Positions 1 to 9,539 of a stretch of DNA of 64,000 nt are shown one piece after another. The first letter of the stretch is position 1. The number at the start of each line of letters is the position of its first letter. The notes below the pieces were generated by a model that had not been told where the DNA came from, made no database searches, and saw only the letters and a program-made list of their open reading frames with translations. The stretch spans positions 1 to 64,000 of the forward strand of contig NZ_KE386881.1 of assembly GCF_000429305.1 (NCBI RefSeq), in the 5' to 3' direction. The DNA is from Desulfovibrio inopinatus DSM 10711 (GTDB taxonomy: Bacteria > Desulfobacterota > Desulfovibrionia > Desulfovibrionales > Desulfovibrionaceae). Made by a program: the position numbers and the translations under genes.

Positions 1-283
1 ACAAATTTGAGGACTTAAGAAAGAGGTATTGGAAGGGGGTGCTTTGGAGCCCAAGTTATTTTGCCGCTTCTTGTGGGGGCGCTCCTCTTTCCGTAATGAG
101 GCAGTACATAGAACAGCAACGCACACCCGCCTCAAGGCGGGAAGAGCGCCTTTCATCCCCTACCTGAAGGAAGGGGGCTTCTCGGCGTAAGAGGATAAAA
201 TGAAATGCCTTATTGTCTGAACCGGACACGCGGAGTGCTGTTTCTCTTTCTGTCTTCGCTCATCCGATGATGCAGCGCCCGGC
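1..283. other. Window edge, no gene recognised
   Basis: No open reading frame with a credible start, ribosome binding site or recognisable protein is visible. The stretch lies downstream of the stop codon of the minus-strand hybrid kinase and may hold its 3' untranslated region. I see no convincing terminator hairpin followed by a T-run. Confidence 0.4.
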
Positions 284-2800
284 CTAGTCGGGTAAAATGA
301 CGACACTAATTTCTTGGTGTCTGCTGAGACGATTCAAGTCGGCATCATGGCTCACCGAGGCCGGAATAAAAATGGTTCCGGCAAAACCGGATTCAACCTG
401 GGCATAGAGCTCATCTTTCGTCATATAACTGACTCTGCCCGTACAAATCATAAACAACCGACTGGAGTGCTTCTCTCCATTGGTTTTCAGTACCATACAT
501 GGTCGGCTTGGGTCTCCCGGTCCATGAATGAGACTGGTGATAGTTTCAAGAAGCGTCTGTTCATTGAATGGCTTGATCAGCGTTGCATCCGCCACGGTAT
601 CTTCTCGCTCACGCACGGGAAGTGCCGAAACAACGATGACAGGAATATCTTTGGTCAAAGGATCGCTCCGCAAAAGCTTTATCGCTGTTGCACCGTCCAT
701 CCCCGGCATCATGAGATCCATCGTAATGAGGTCGGGGGACCACATTTTTGCAAGCTTTACGGCCAGCTCTCCATCTTCAGCCTGCATGACCTCGTACCCT
801 TCTTCAGCCAAAAATTGCGTGAGATACGCTCGAACCGACGGTTCATCATCCACAACGAGAATTCGACCAGCATTCGTGTGCTCGGATTGTATTGACACAG
901 GAGCTGCAACTGCTCCGTCAACCGTTTGCCCCACAGCAAATATCCGCTCATTCATGACGGTCCTTACGGGTATCGTAAAAGAAAAAACACTTCCTTGACC
1001 TTCAACACTTTCAGCCCAAATACGCCCGCCGTGACGCTCCACGATTTGACGACAAATCGTCAATCCCAACCCTGTGCCTTTGGGTTTTTCTTTAAGGGTA
1101 TCACCAGCCTGTTTGAACTTTTCAAAAATGCTATCCAAATCTTTTTTCGCAATGCCAATACCGGTATCGGACACACTGACTTGAACAGACTTTTCTCGTC
1201 GTACAACGCGAACAGTCACAACACCATGTTCAGTGAATTTCACTGCATTGGAAAGCAAATTGATGACAACCTGAATAAGACGATCGCGATCACCCTCTAT
1301 AATAGGCAAATCCGGTTCAATATCCGTCACAAGTTTCAAGCCGCGTTGTTTGAACAACGACAGGTTGGCTGCCGTCGCATGTTCAAGCAACTCGCCCACA
1401 CGCAATGGCCGCATAACCCATTCAACCCGGCCAGATTCCATTTTGGCGATATCGAGGACATCATTGACAAGATCGGTAAGTCTGGTTCCTTCGGAAACAA
1501 TAATATCAAGATTACTTTGAAGCTGTTCTACCGTTCGACGCGTCTTTGTATCCTCAGGTACAAGTGGAACGATTTCCTGTGTGAACTTCTTTTTGATCAT
1601 CTTGGCAAAACCAAGCACCGATGTCAGCGGCGTGCGGAGTTCATGCGAGACAGTGGATATGAATTCCGTTTTCATTTTATCCACTTCTTTTTCAGCCGTG
1701 ATATCTCGCACAACAATAACTGCCCCTACGCAAAGCGAGGCATGCGTACGACCTTCGGAATCCATCTGAATGCTCGTGGCCACGGCTTTACCAATCTTTC
1801 CGGCAGCGAGATTGACTTCAGCCGTCAAGACATCTCCGGCACATCCAGTTGCCCGTTCAGCTAATTCCGCCGTGGGCCCCGGAAAAATGTCGAAAACTTT
1901 TCGCCCTTTGACATCTTGGGAGCTCACACCGAAAAGGCTGAGAAATGCGGGGTTGAAATCCGTAATCTGCCCACGTGTATCCGTCACCATAAGACCATCG
2001 GCAAGATTATCCATAATGGCCCGCATATGGGCCAAAGCACCGTGTAGATCGGTTGTCGCTTCAGCTACATGGCCTTCCAATTCCGTGATGGACCGAGCCA
2101 ATTCTTGCGCCATAGACTGCATGGTGCGGGCAAGTAAACCGATTTCATCATGAGACGAAATCGTCACATGGGCTGAAAAATCATGTTCACGCAGGCGTTG
2201 TGCATACCTGGTCAGTTCGCTCAGTGGCCGTGAGATCCCCTTGATAAGATAATAGAATACAAAAACAGAGAGACAAAATAGAACGACCATGAGCATTTCT
2301 TGTTTAATGATGGCGGCCCAAATATTGTGCTCAATAATTGCCATATCCATCCCGACGCGGACATACCCTCCCCCCCCTTCCAGAATGGGTGCTCCGATCT
2401 GTATGAAATCCCCATACCCATCAAGATGAACACGATGGGTTGCGATCCTGCCTTCCCGCCGCGCAACAAAAAACACTTCTTTCGGCACAGCAGGAACGAA
2501 GGTATGGGCAATAACGTCTCCCCCACTGTCTTCAACAAGGACATATCCGACCCCATTGATGTGCAACGACTCGTCAATTAATGCTTGCAGCCTGGCTGGG
2601 TCACGATTGAGGAGAGTTTCAAGACTCGTCAGAGCTATACTTTTGGCGATGGCTTCGCCTTTAGAAACAAACTCGGCCTTCAGGTTGTCGTAAATAAGCC
2701 ACGCCGACAAGAATGCTGTAGCATTTGCCATAATACCAAACAGCAACACAATGGCGATAAGCATTTTACGAAATAATCTAGACATGACTTTATTGTTCAA
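284..2800 (-). CDS. Hybrid sensor histidine kinase/response regulator (HAMP-PAS-HisKA-HATPase-REC)
   Basis: Inner-membrane sensor kinase of 838 aa. Visible order: TM1 (about residues 13-37), periplasmic sensor region, TM2 (about 168-188), HAMP linker, PAS (about 258-370), HisKA with the phospho-accepting His in SHELRTPL, HATPase_c with the GTGLGL box, then a receiver domain (about 650-765) with LITMDLMMPG and a late Lys in LIKPF. About 70 further residues after the receiver are not recognised. The start is TTG, chosen because GGAG lies 5 bases upstream; an ATG five codons in is the alternative. The gene overlaps the stop of the upstream binding-protein remnant by 11 bases, so the two were probably cotranscribed, which suggests the kinase once read a solute-binding protein. 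Its core resembles the kinase at 47524-50217. The signal sensed is unknown. Confidence 0.9.
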   Translation of the reverse strand: MNNKVMSRLFRKMLIAIVLLFGIMANATAFLSAWLIYDNLKAEFVSKGEAIAKSIALTSLETLLNRDPARLQALIDESLHINGVGYVLVEDSGGDVIAHTFVPAVPKEVFFVARREGRIATHRVHLDGYGDFIQIGAPILEGGGGYVRVGMDMAIIEHNIWAAIIKQEMLMVVLFCLSVFVFYYLIKGISRPLSELTRYAQRLREHDFSAHVTISSHDEIGLLARTMQSMAQELARSITELEGHVAEATTDLHGALAHMRAIMDNLADGLMVTDTRGQITDFNPAFLSLFGVSSQDVKGRKVFDIFPGPTAELAERATGCAGDVLTAEVNLAAGKIGKAVATSIQMDSEGRTHASLCVGAVIVVRDITAEKEVDKMKTEFISTVSHELRTPLTSVLGFAKMIKKKFTQEIVPLVPEDTKTRRTVEQLQSNLDIIVSEGTRLTDLVNDVLDIAKMESGRVEWVMRPLRVGELLEHATAANLSLFKQRGLKLVTDIEPDLPIIEGDRDRLIQVVINLLSNAVKFTEHGVVTVRVVRREKSVQVSVSDTGIGIAKKDLDSIFEKFKQAGDTLKEKPKGTGLGLTICRQIVERHGGRIWAESVEGQGSVFSFTIPVRTVMNERIFAVGQTVDGAVAAPVSIQSEHTNAGRILVVDDEPSVRAYLTQFLAEEGYEVMQAEDGELAVKLAKMWSPDLITMDLMMPGMDGATAIKLLRSDPLTKDIPVIVVSALPVREREDTVADATLIKPFNEQTLLETITSLIHGPGDPSRPCMVLKTNGEKHSSRLFMICTGRVSYMTKDELYAQVESGFAGTIFIPASVSHDADLNRLSRHQEISVVILPD

Positions 2801-3335
2801 AGGCGCTCCAATCGCCTACGGAGATAACGTGTCCGTCGCGTACCGTTACAAAAACAACACCGTCCCCCCCCTGATGGTTGGTTTCTTGGTGATGGGAAGC
2901 TCGAAGGTTGTAGACATAGTGCATATACGGCAACTTACGTTGCGGTTGCGGTCTGGAGAAAGGAAAAAAAAGACAGATTTGGTCCTGACTAAATGCTTTC
3001 AAGTGGGGAACAAGACGCGTTACTGTCGATATTCCGGCATAGTCAAACAGACAAAGAACGTACTCGTTGCGAGTACATGCAATAGTGCTTGCAAGAGCGG
3101 GATCAGGATCATACGAATCATTTCGGGCACGAATGGCAATACGTTGTCCCTTGATGCCGCCTTGAGCATTGACATAGTTGAAGTATGCCATGGACCCCCG
3201 ATACAATACCATTGCGATACTTTGTGTCGATCCGAAGAATCCGACCGACATGCCCAGGAAAATAGTCCCGGAATCGGCCATAGAATTCCCGGGAAACACC
3301 ATTGACACAAAAACGAGTGTGCAGAAAATAAACAC
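2790..3335 (-). pseudogene. Truncated LivK-like periplasmic binding protein, probably decayed
   Basis: Encodes 181 aa, against about 370-400 for branched-chain amino-acid-type (Leu/Ile/Val) binding proteins. The N-terminal lobe is recognisable: MADSGTIFLGMSVGF, then YFNYVNAQGGIKGQRIAI and a DSYDPDPALA stretch, as in this family. After about residue 155 it jumps to a tail, VVFVTVRDGHVISVGDW, that resembles the end of the family, so roughly 200 residues of the middle appear to be missing. The start is doubtful: an in-frame TAG lies just upstream of the GTG at 3335, while an adjacent frame (residues MPRLFSRVV if read from 3364) would supply the positively charged start of a signal peptide, and a GTTGTGTG run joins the two frames. 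This fits a dinucleotide slippage plus an internal deletion. A genuinely short sensor protein remains possible. Confidence 0.65.
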
Positions 3336-3646
3336 ACAACGCGACTAAAGAGCCTAGGCACTCCTTTCGAGAAGCCTATCGTCATCCATGTCAAAACAAA
3401 GAAAGTCAACGCACGGATACGATGTCACATGTTTATATTACTGCATTCACCATTATTTTCCAACGGAAATCCTCGTGATTTTTTTTCACGAAAATGACAT
3501 AAAAAACATAAGATAAAGGCTCTACTTTACAATTGCGAATTGTTTCTCCACATACCATCGGGACTGTCACCTGAATGTAACACGAGAAACACTACGCCGT
3601 CACGGTACTGCGGCTATTTGACCACAAAACGAAACTGGAGGGACGC
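3336..3646. other. Divergent intergenic region before phoB
   Basis: AT-rich spacer between the minus-strand binding-protein remnant and plus-strand phoB. It contains AAAGGAG at 3361-3367 on the minus strand, and the Pho-box-like repeat listed separately. No gene is seen. Confidence 0.5.
3564..3581 (+). promoter_or_regulatory. Pho-box-like direct repeat upstream of phoB
   Basis: CTGTCAC at 3564-3570 and ATGTAAC at 3575-3581 are 7-base units with an 11-base period. That matches the layout of the classical Pho box (CTGTCAT-like heptamers separated by 4 bases); the first unit matches well and the second matches the first at 5 of 7 positions. It lies 65 bases before the phoB start, so autoregulation of phoB by phosphorylated PhoB is the natural inference. 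Confidence 0.55.
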
Positions 3647-4330
3647 ATGTCCGACAAGACCGTCCTCATTGTGGAGGATGACGAAGATATCCTGGAGCTT
3701 CTGGCGTATAACCTGCAAAACGCTGGCTTTTCACCTATAACAAGTCAAGATGGTCATGATGCCCTTGCGCAGGTGAAGCGTATCGCTCCCATTCTCATCA
3801 TTCTCGATATCATGCTCCCTGGTCTGGATGGGTTCGAGGTGTGTAAAGAACTCAAAAGGAATTCAAAGACGTCGAATATTCCTGTAATCATGTTGACAGC
3901 ACGTGGTGAAGAAGTTGATCGAATCGTCGGCTTGGAACTCGGAGCCGACGATTATGTCGTGAAACCGTTCAGTCCCCGCGAACTTATTCTTCGTGTTCGC
4001 GCCGTATTGAAGCGTGCAACACCCGAGACGCCACAAAAACAGTTCCTGCAACGTGGAGGTTTGAGTGTCGACCTGGAAGCCCATCGGGCAGAGCTTGATG
4101 GGCAGGAACTTGCGCTGACGGCAACAGAATTCAAACTTCTCTCCGAATTGTTCCGCAGTCAGGGACGGGTCCAAACACGAGACCAGCTTCTGAACACAGT
4201 CTGGGGATATGAATTCGAAGGCTATGCCCGCACGGTCGATACCCATATTCGTCGATTGCGTCAGAAGCTTGGCCCGTATTCAGAGATGGTGGAAACTGTC
4301 CGCGGCGTCGGATATCGGTTTAAGGATTAA
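3647..4330 (+). CDS. phoB: Phosphate regulon response regulator PhoB
   Basis: OmpR/PhoB-family regulator of 227 aa. The receiver domain has acidic D11/D12, phospho-acceptor D54 in ILDIMLPG, T84 and K106 in YVVKPF. The C-terminal winged helix (about 133-227) ends in RTVDTHIRRLRQKL and VRGVGYRFKD, typical of the DNA-binding domain. The ATG is preceded by CTGGAGGG. The cognate kinase gene phoR follows after 3 bases, and pstB and phoU come next, which fixes the assignment to phosphate starvation control. When phosphorylated it should bind Pho boxes, including the repeat just upstream. Confidence 0.93.
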   Translation: MSDKTVLIVEDDEDILELLAYNLQNAGFSPITSQDGHDALAQVKRIAPILIILDIMLPGLDGFEVCKELKRNSKTSNIPVIMLTARGEEVDRIVGLELGADDYVVKPFSPRELILRVRAVLKRATPETPQKQFLQRGGLSVDLEAHRAELDGQELALTATEFKLLSELFRSQGRVQTRDQLLNTVWGYEFEGYARTVDTHIRRLRQKLGPYSEMVETVRGVGYRFKD

Positions 4331-4333
4331 ATT

Positions 4334-6175
4334 GTGCCCCGAGGCATGTCTTTCGGTTCGAGGCTCCTTGTCTCTTTCCTCTTTGTCGTCGTGTTCGCGC
4401 TTCTTGGCCCGGCGCTTTTTTTGGTCGGTATTGTCAATGATCACGTCCAGCTCGACGCGGAGGCGACTGCGGCACGACAGCTCCATCTCATTCACCGTCT
4501 TGTCAGCCAACTCGATTCTTCGTCTGAATCCGATCCATTCAAGACTTTGAGCGATGTTGCCAAGGATTTCGGCGTCCGCATTCTTTACGAAGACACTTCA
4601 AGGCAAGCCCTTTTCGATACGGCGCATCCTCTTGCTGACACCACTCCCGAACCGCCTTTTTCTCCACCCAAGTCAGCCATCCGTACAGAGTTTGGCAATA
4701 ACCAGGTCACCACGTGGATCATGCCCGAAGGACGCGATGAAATTGTTGTCGCACAATCGAAGTTTCCAGGAATACAACGTCTCGAACCCGGCATAATGAC
4801 ACTCACGATGCCGTTTTCTTCGCTGAGCGGCCCCTTGCATGAAGTCGCTGGCACGCTGTTCAGTGTTATTGGATTATCATTATGTTTAGGACTTGGTCTG
4901 AGTTACGTCCTCACACGACGTATACGCAATTCCATTCGCGAAATGATCGCAGTCGTTGAAGCCATTGGCCAGGGCCGTCGCAATAAACGCCTCAAATTCT
5001 ACCCTGGCGAGGAGTTTGGAGCCATGGCGAAATCAATCAACACCATGGCTGATAACATTGAGATGCATCTCCGTGCCGTCATAGAACAAAAGATTCAGCT
5101 CGAAGCCATTCTCAACGGCATGCGAGAGGGCGTTATGGTCCTTGATCGAAAAGGACGTATCGCCGCGATCAATAAAGCCACAAATCGCATTTTCCCATCG
5201 ATTCATAATAACGAAATGGGAAAGAAGCCCATTGAAGTGGTCGCAAGCCCCGATTTGCAAGCGGCATGCGACGAGCTTTATAACAAAGAGAACAATCCCC
5301 CTCACGTTTTGACGATTGAAATAGAGCCGGAAACCGATCGATTTTTCGATGTCAACCTTGTCAAACTCAAAGAATCTGAAGCCGGGCTCGGTGCGATTCT
5401 CGTCTTTCATGATTTGAGTGATTTTCGAAAAATGGAGAAAATGCGGCGCGACTTTGTCGCGAACGTCTCGCATGAATTGCGTACCCCGTTGACATCCGTC
5501 AAAGGGTATGCCGAAACGTTGCTCGGGGAAGCCGACACCCATCCACCGCATGTTCGACGCTTTCTTGAAATCATCCTCAAGAACGCCAACCACATGTCAA
5601 AGATGGTTGAAGACTTGTTGTGTTTAGCGCGCATTGAAAACGAAAAAGATGAACCAACAATTGCACGCATAAACGCTCGCGAAGCCCTGGCCGGCGCATG
5701 GCGAGAATGTGCGCTGCAAGCCAAAGAAAAGGATATCGACGTCACCATCGATCTCCCGGACAAGGGGGTCCCGGTTATGGCCGATTTCAATCAGGTGAGC
5801 CAAGTTTTTCGCAATCTCATTGAAAACGCGATTAAATACAGCCCTGCGGGTGAAAACGTAACGATTTCGTTTCATATTGTTAATGCCACTGTGATATTCC
5901 GAATACAGGATTCAGGGCCGGGTATCCCGGAAGAGGATCGAGAACGCATTTTCGAACGATTTTACCGCGTCGAACGACATCGAACAAAGACATCGGGCGG
6001 AACAGGACTGGGCTTGGCCATTGCGAAACATATTATTGACCGTCATGGCGGGCGTATATGGGTCGAACCAGCAGGACAAAACTGTTCAGGAGCGGCATTT
6101 CTCTTTTCTTTGCCGACGGCAAGTTCCCTCCCTGACTCCAAAGGCTCTCCTCTCGACCCCAGCCTTCAGTCGTAA
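4334..6175 (+). CDS. phoR: Phosphate regulon sensor kinase PhoR
   Basis: Membrane histidine kinase of 613 aa. TM1 is at about residues 9-31, a periplasmic region of about 140 residues follows, TM2 is near 175-195, then HAMP, PAS (about 250-360), HisKA with [19 protein letters not shown], and HATPase_c with N, GPGIP and [10 protein letters not shown] boxes. The GTG start is chosen because AAGGAT lies about 7 bases upstream; the ATG at 4346 has its possible ribosome site too close. The gene follows phoB by 3 bases. A sizeable periplasmic domain is present, unlike the short form of enteric PhoR, as in many non-enteric relatives. In the known system PstSCAB and PhoU control PhoR; only pstB and phoU are nearby here. 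Confidence 0.88.
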   Translation: MPRGMSFGSRLLVSFLFVVVFALLGPALFLVGIVNDHVQLDAEATAARQLHLIHRLVSQLDSSSESDPFKTLSDVAKDFGVRILYEDTSRQALFDTAHPLADTTPEPPFSPPKSAIRTEFGNNQVTTWIMPEGRDEIVVAQSKFPGIQRLEPGIMTLTMPFSSLSGPLHEVAGTLFSVIGLSLCLGLGLSYVLTRRIRNSIREMIAVVEAIGQGRRNKRLKFYPGEEFGAMAKSINTMADNIEMHLRAVIEQKIQLEAILNGMREGVMVLDRKGRIAAINKATNRIFPSIHNNEMGKKPIEVVASPDLQAACDELYNKENNPPHVLTIEIEPETDRFFDVNLVKLKESEAGLGAILVFHDLSDFRKMEKMRRDFVANVSHELRTPLTSVKGYAETLLGEADTHPPHVRRFLEIILKNANHMSKMVEDLLCLARIENEKDEPTIARINAREALAGAWRECALQAKEKDIDVTIDLPDKGVPVMADFNQVSQVFRNLIENAIKYSPAGENVTISFHIVNATVIFRIQDSGPGIPEEDRERIFERFYRVERHRTKTSGGTGLGLAIAKHIIDRHGGRIWVEPAGQNCSGAAFLFSLPTASSLPDSKGSPLDPSLQS

Positions 6176-6240
6176 ACACGAACTATTTCTGGAAACAGAC
6201 GAAACAATATTATCCCACAATCAGGAAAAAGGACACGCTC

Positions 6241-7002
6241 ATGGCTCAAAACCTGAAAATGGCCGCCCGCTCACTTGATTTCTATTATGGGAGCTTTAAG
6301 GCCCTACAGGATATCAATCTCAGCATTTATGAAAATCAGGTTACCGCGCTTATCGGTCCCTCCGGCTGCGGAAAAAGTACTTTTCTTCGCTGTCTCAACC
6401 GAATGAATGACCTCATTCCAGGAACACGCGTTGTCGGAGAACTCACCCTGGACGGGAAAAACATCTACGACAGTGGCGTCGATGTTGTTGAACTCCGCAA
6501 ACGAGTCGGCATGGTCTTTCAAAAGCCCAATCCATTCCCGAAAACCATTTTCGAAAATGTTGCCTATGGATTGCGGGTCAATGGAGTCAAAGACAACAAC
6601 TTCATATCTGAACAAGTTGAACGCAGCCTGCGCGGTGCCGCTCTGTTTGATGAAGTCAAAGACCGCATTCACGAATCGGCTCTCGGTTTATCCGGTGGTC
6701 AGCAGCAACGTCTCTGTATTGCACGCGCCATGGCCGTCGAACCTGAAATTCTCCTCATGGACGAGCCGGCTTCCGCCCTGGACCCCATCGCGACGCAAAA
6801 AATCGAAGAACTCATCCACGAGCTCAAACAGAACTACACCATCATTATCGTCACACACTCGATGCAACAAGCAGCCCGCGTCTCCGACATCACGGCCTTC
6901 TTTTATATGGGCAAACTCGTTGAAGTGGACAATACTGAAACCATTTTCACCAGACCTTCGAACAAGCAAACAGAGGATTATATCACAGGCCGTTTTGGTT
7001 AA
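6241..7002 (+). CDS. pstB: Phosphate ABC transporter ATP-binding protein PstB
   Basis: 253-aa ATPase. Walker A is GPSGCGKST (residues 39-47), with PstB-specific [11 protein letters not shown] just after it, Q-loop in VFQKPNPFP, signature LSGGQQQR, Walker [13 protein letters not shown] and switch His in VTHSMQQA. The protein couples ATP hydrolysis to phosphate import through PstC/PstA. It lies 65 bases after phoR and 103 bases before phoU. The permeases PstA/PstC and the binding protein PstS are not in this window, so they must be encoded elsewhere or PstB/PhoU here serve mainly in signalling with distant partners. Confidence 0.95.
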   Translation: MAQNLKMAARSLDFYYGSFKALQDINLSIYENQVTALIGPSGCGKSTFLRCLNRMNDLIPGTRVVGELTLDGKNIYDSGVDVVELRKRVGMVFQKPNPFPKTIFENVAYGLRVNGVKDNNFISEQVERSLRGAALFDEVKDRIHESALGLSGGQQQRLCIARAMAVEPEILLMDEPASALDPIATQKIEELIHELKQNYTIIIVTHSMQQAARVSDITAFFYMGKLVEVDNTETIFTRPSNKQTEDYITGRFG

Positions 7003-7041
7003 ACATTCTCCACTTATTAACGAGGAATTCTTGCGGGTTTT

Positions 7042-7063
7042 TTTCTTCACGTATATGAAGAAA
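7042..7063 (+). other. Small hairpin between pstB and phoU
   Basis: TTTCTTCA at 7042-7049 and TGAAGAAA at 7056-7063 form a perfect 8-bp stem with loop CGTATA. It has no following T-run, so it is probably not a full terminator; it may tune the pstB/phoU message ratio. Confidence 0.4.
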
Positions 7064-7105
7064 TAAAGACGATAAACTCAGAACCCGAATCTCTCGGGAG
7101 GTACA

Positions 7106-7768
7106 ATGGAAACCCATTTTCACGCACAACTCGCCGAACTCAAGGTCAAAATTCTTCACATGGCAGCTCTGACCGAACGAGCCATTGAAAAATCACTGAA
7201 AGCCTATCGTGACAACGATCCCATTTTGGCCAAGCAAGTTATCGATAGCGACATCGATATCAACAAAATGGAATGCGAAATCGACGAGGCATGCCTGAAA
7301 TTGCTTGCTCTGGATCAACCTGTAGCCCAAGACTTACGATTTATCGTAGCCTGCATGCGGATGATTATCGATCTTGAGCGCATTGGCGATGAAACCGTCA
7401 ATATCAGCGAACAGCTCATTTTCCTCGCACGTTCCCCGAAAGAACCGATACCGAAGCTTGTCAATGACCTTGCCGAAGTCGTTTCATCCATGTTCCATCA
7501 GGCTATTGACGCCTTTAAAAACAAGGATGCCGAACTGGCGAGCACCGTCTGCACCAGGGACACTGAGGCTGACCAGCTCAACGCACAGTATCTCAAAGAG
7601 TCCATTGACACTCTGAACACCGACTGCCCCAGTCTTGAAAGCTTCATTCATAAACTCAACGTATCACGTTCATTGGAACGCATCGGTGACCAAGCCACTA
7701 ACCTCGCCGAAATGATCATCTTCATGATCAAAGGTGTCAGCATTAAACATCATTGCCAGCCGTTCTAA
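7106..7768 (+). CDS. phoU: Phosphate signalling protein PhoU
   Basis: 220-aa, all-helical protein with the two tandem three-helix PhoU repeats. The first half has LKVKILHMAALTERAIEKS and CMRMIIDLERIGDETVNIS, the second VSRSLERIGDQATNLAEMI, with the metal-binding E/DxxxD pattern of the family. A good ribosome site (GGGAGG) precedes the ATG. PhoU links the Pst transporter to PhoR and represses the regulon when phosphate is plentiful. It is last in the phoB-phoR-pstB-phoU block. Confidence 0.93.
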   Translation: METHFHAQLAELKVKILHMAALTERAIEKSLKAYRDNDPILAKQVIDSDIDINKMECEIDEACLKLLALDQPVAQDLRFIVACMRMIIDLERIGDETVNISEQLIFLARSPKEPIPKLVNDLAEVVSSMFHQAIDAFKNKDAELASTVCTRDTEADQLNAQYLKESIDTLNTDCPSLESFIHKLNVSRSLERIGDQATNLAEMIIFMIKGVSIKHHCQPF

Positions 7769-7794
7769 GGATTTCTCTTTTCCAACGCCGACAC

Positions 7795-7816
7795 GCGGCC
7801 GGGCAAAACCGGCCGC
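7795..7816 (+). terminator. GC-rich hairpin after phoU
   Basis: GCGGCCGG (7795-7802), loop GCAAAA, CCGGCCGC (7809-7816): a perfect 8-bp stem 27 bases after the phoU stop. There is no clear T-run, so it is a probable weak terminator or mRNA 3' stabiliser. Confidence 0.5.
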
Positions 7817-7918
7817 GATCCATGTCTCCACTTTCCTTCTTCACGCGACCGGGATATACATTTATCGTGTATATGATCTTTGAATTTTCCCCATATCTAT
7901 TCTAAAATCCGTGACATC

Positions 7919-8782
7919 ATGACGCGCACCCGGCTCCTTCTCCATTTTACTCCACTTGGGGTACCATTTCTTCTGCTCTTTCTCGGGGGATTTTCATTAA
8001 CTGTTGCACAATCGTTCGGCTGGTTTACACCGCTCACGTTCACTGCCGACCGATTTGATGGATACCTCCGTCTGCTCTCTCCTTCCTTTTTAGAATCATT
8101 CCTCTTCACTGTGTATGTCGCTTTTACTTCAGCGTTTCTCGCCACGGCAGGAGGTGCCATACTCGCCTGGGCGATTTGGAGCCTTCCCACATGGATGCAA
8201 CGAAGCTCAAATTTCTATAAAACCTCGCTCGTTCTTCCGCATATTGCTGTTGCATTCATTGTGATGACGTTGTTTGCCAGGTCCGGCGTTATATCCTCGC
8301 TGGCTCACGCCTTGGGTCTGATTTCTTCCATGCGTGAATTTCCGTCTATTTTGTATTCTGGCAACGGGCTTGGTCTTATCCTTGCTTATATCTATAAAGG
8401 GCTTGGATTCTCAATACTTATGACACACACAGCACTCTGTGGATTAGACCGTCGGCTCCCCATTGCGGCTCGTATGCTTGGAGCCGGCCGTGTCCGTATA
8501 TTCTTTACCGTTATTGCTCCACACATGGCACCCGCTTTGAACACCGCGTTCCTTATTTTGTTTCTCTATGCGTTCGGCGCATTCGATATCGCTTCTCTGC
8601 TCTCCGAGAGCCGTCCGGCAATGCTATCCATCGATATTTACAATCTTTACTTCAAGCGTGATCTCGTGAACCGACCGGCAGCCATGGCCATGCTTGTCAG
8701 CATGTTTTTTTTCTCCACGCTTTTCATCGCGTTTTACGTCAAAATTGCTCGTTCAATACATGGCCAAGGCCGTAAGCTCTAA
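7919..8782 (+). CDS. ABC transporter permease (binding-protein-dependent family)
   Basis: Integral membrane subunit of about 287 aa (300 if the TTG at 7880 is used; the ATG at 7919 is preferred as the longer N-terminus adds no recognised sequence, though neither start has a strong ribosome site). Six or so hydrophobic helices are visible. The ABC-ATPase coupling (EAA) loop reads LPIAARMLGAGRVRIFFTVIAPHMAPAL, with the conserved A...G pattern. The type suits importers of iron, thiamine, polyamine or similar solutes; the substrate cannot be told. Its likely partner permease is at 14770-15561. No ATPase or intact binding protein lies next to either. Confidence 0.78.
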   Translation: MTRTRLLLHFTPLGVPFLLLFLGGFSLTVAQSFGWFTPLTFTADRFDGYLRLLSPSFLESFLFTVYVAFTSAFLATAGGAILAWAIWSLPTWMQRSSNFYKTSLVLPHIAVAFIVMTLFARSGVISSLAHALGLISSMREFPSILYSGNGLGLILAYIYKGLGFSILMTHTALCGLDRRLPIAARMLGAGRVRIFFTVIAPHMAPALNTAFLILFLYAFGAFDIASLLSESRPAMLSIDIYNLYFKRDLVNRPAAMAMLVSMFFFSTLFIAFYVKIARSIHGQGRKL

Positions 8783-8892
8783 CGACGCTCCACACACATC
8801 GCTTTTTAATGTATATAACACATGCCATTGATGACACTCTGCCGGCATCAATCAATAGAATGCAGAGGTATAGAAAACGTCTCTTGAATCGT

Positions 8893-9210
8893 TTACGGAG
8901 TCGGACAAAGAATGTCATCAATCCATGTCAATGCTGCTGCAACCGTTGGGTAACCAATAGTTGGCGTCAACAAAATAATAGCATGACGAATCTCCTCATC
9001 CGTACATCCTGACTTAACGGCCCGTTTGGCGTGACTATGAACGGCACCTTCTGATCGTAATACAGCCGCAGCAGCAATTTGTATGAGATGGGCTGTTTTT
9101 TCATCGATCGGTCCAGCTTCTTTCGCTGCGTCTCCAAGAACTTTAAGCGCATCCATATACTGTGGATAACGCTCTTGCATCTGTGCAAAAAATCTCGGCT
9201 TCTTTTCCAT
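8893..9210 (-). CDS. Carboxymuconolactone decarboxylase/AhpD-like protein lacking the redox cysteines
   Basis: Small 105-aa CMD-domain protein. It has the family's helical core and the HAKRAVKSGCTDEEIRHAI stretch, equivalent to the H-xxxA-xxxGAT-xEEI region of AhpD-like proteins. In peroxidase members a CxxCxxxH motif precedes this; here the two Cys positions are Ser and Ala (SEGAVHSH), so thiol-based peroxidase activity is unlikely. The ATG has GAGGT upstream. It converges on the ABC permease and stands alone. The function is unknown; related small CMD proteins are often annotated only by domain. Confidence 0.8.
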   Translation of the reverse strand: MEKKPRFFAQMQERYPQYMDALKVLGDAAKEAGPIDEKTAHLIQIAAAAVLRSEGAVHSHAKRAVKSGCTDEEIRHAIILLTPTIGYPTVAAALTWIDDILCPTP

Positions 9211-9539
9211 AGTAACCTCACTTTAATTTATCCTTTTATATCAGCCTACTGCTACAAAATGCATGGGAAAACATGCACAAGCATACATTTCCCCCATTGC
9301 CGGTTGGATACAACAAGCGTATAGCACGTGCTTTCCTGATAAGATACGGCTATGGCTAGCTCAAAAAACTCTCACACAGAGTATTCGGGCTTTGACAGAC
9401 ACAACAACGATCCCAGGCGCTTACAGCGCACCTTTCGCGACGCTCACGGTTTGTGTCCCCCACTTGGCACCTCCACCCCTACGCCGCAATCGCGCGCTCG
9501 AATTCACACCGGAATCGTAATTTTCAAGGAGAACATACG
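9211..9539. other. Intergenic region before the SulP gene
   Basis: Spacer between the divergently transcribed CMD gene and the SulP gene. An open frame runs back to 9453 but has no ribosome site; AAGGAG just before 9540 supports the GTG there as start. Nothing else is recognised. Confidence 0.4.

Noticed and set aside
926-1864. 312-codon open frame on the plus strand
   Set aside because: It runs antisense to the PAS/kinase part of the hybrid kinase, whose domains are clear; the product is not protein-like and has no ribosome site.
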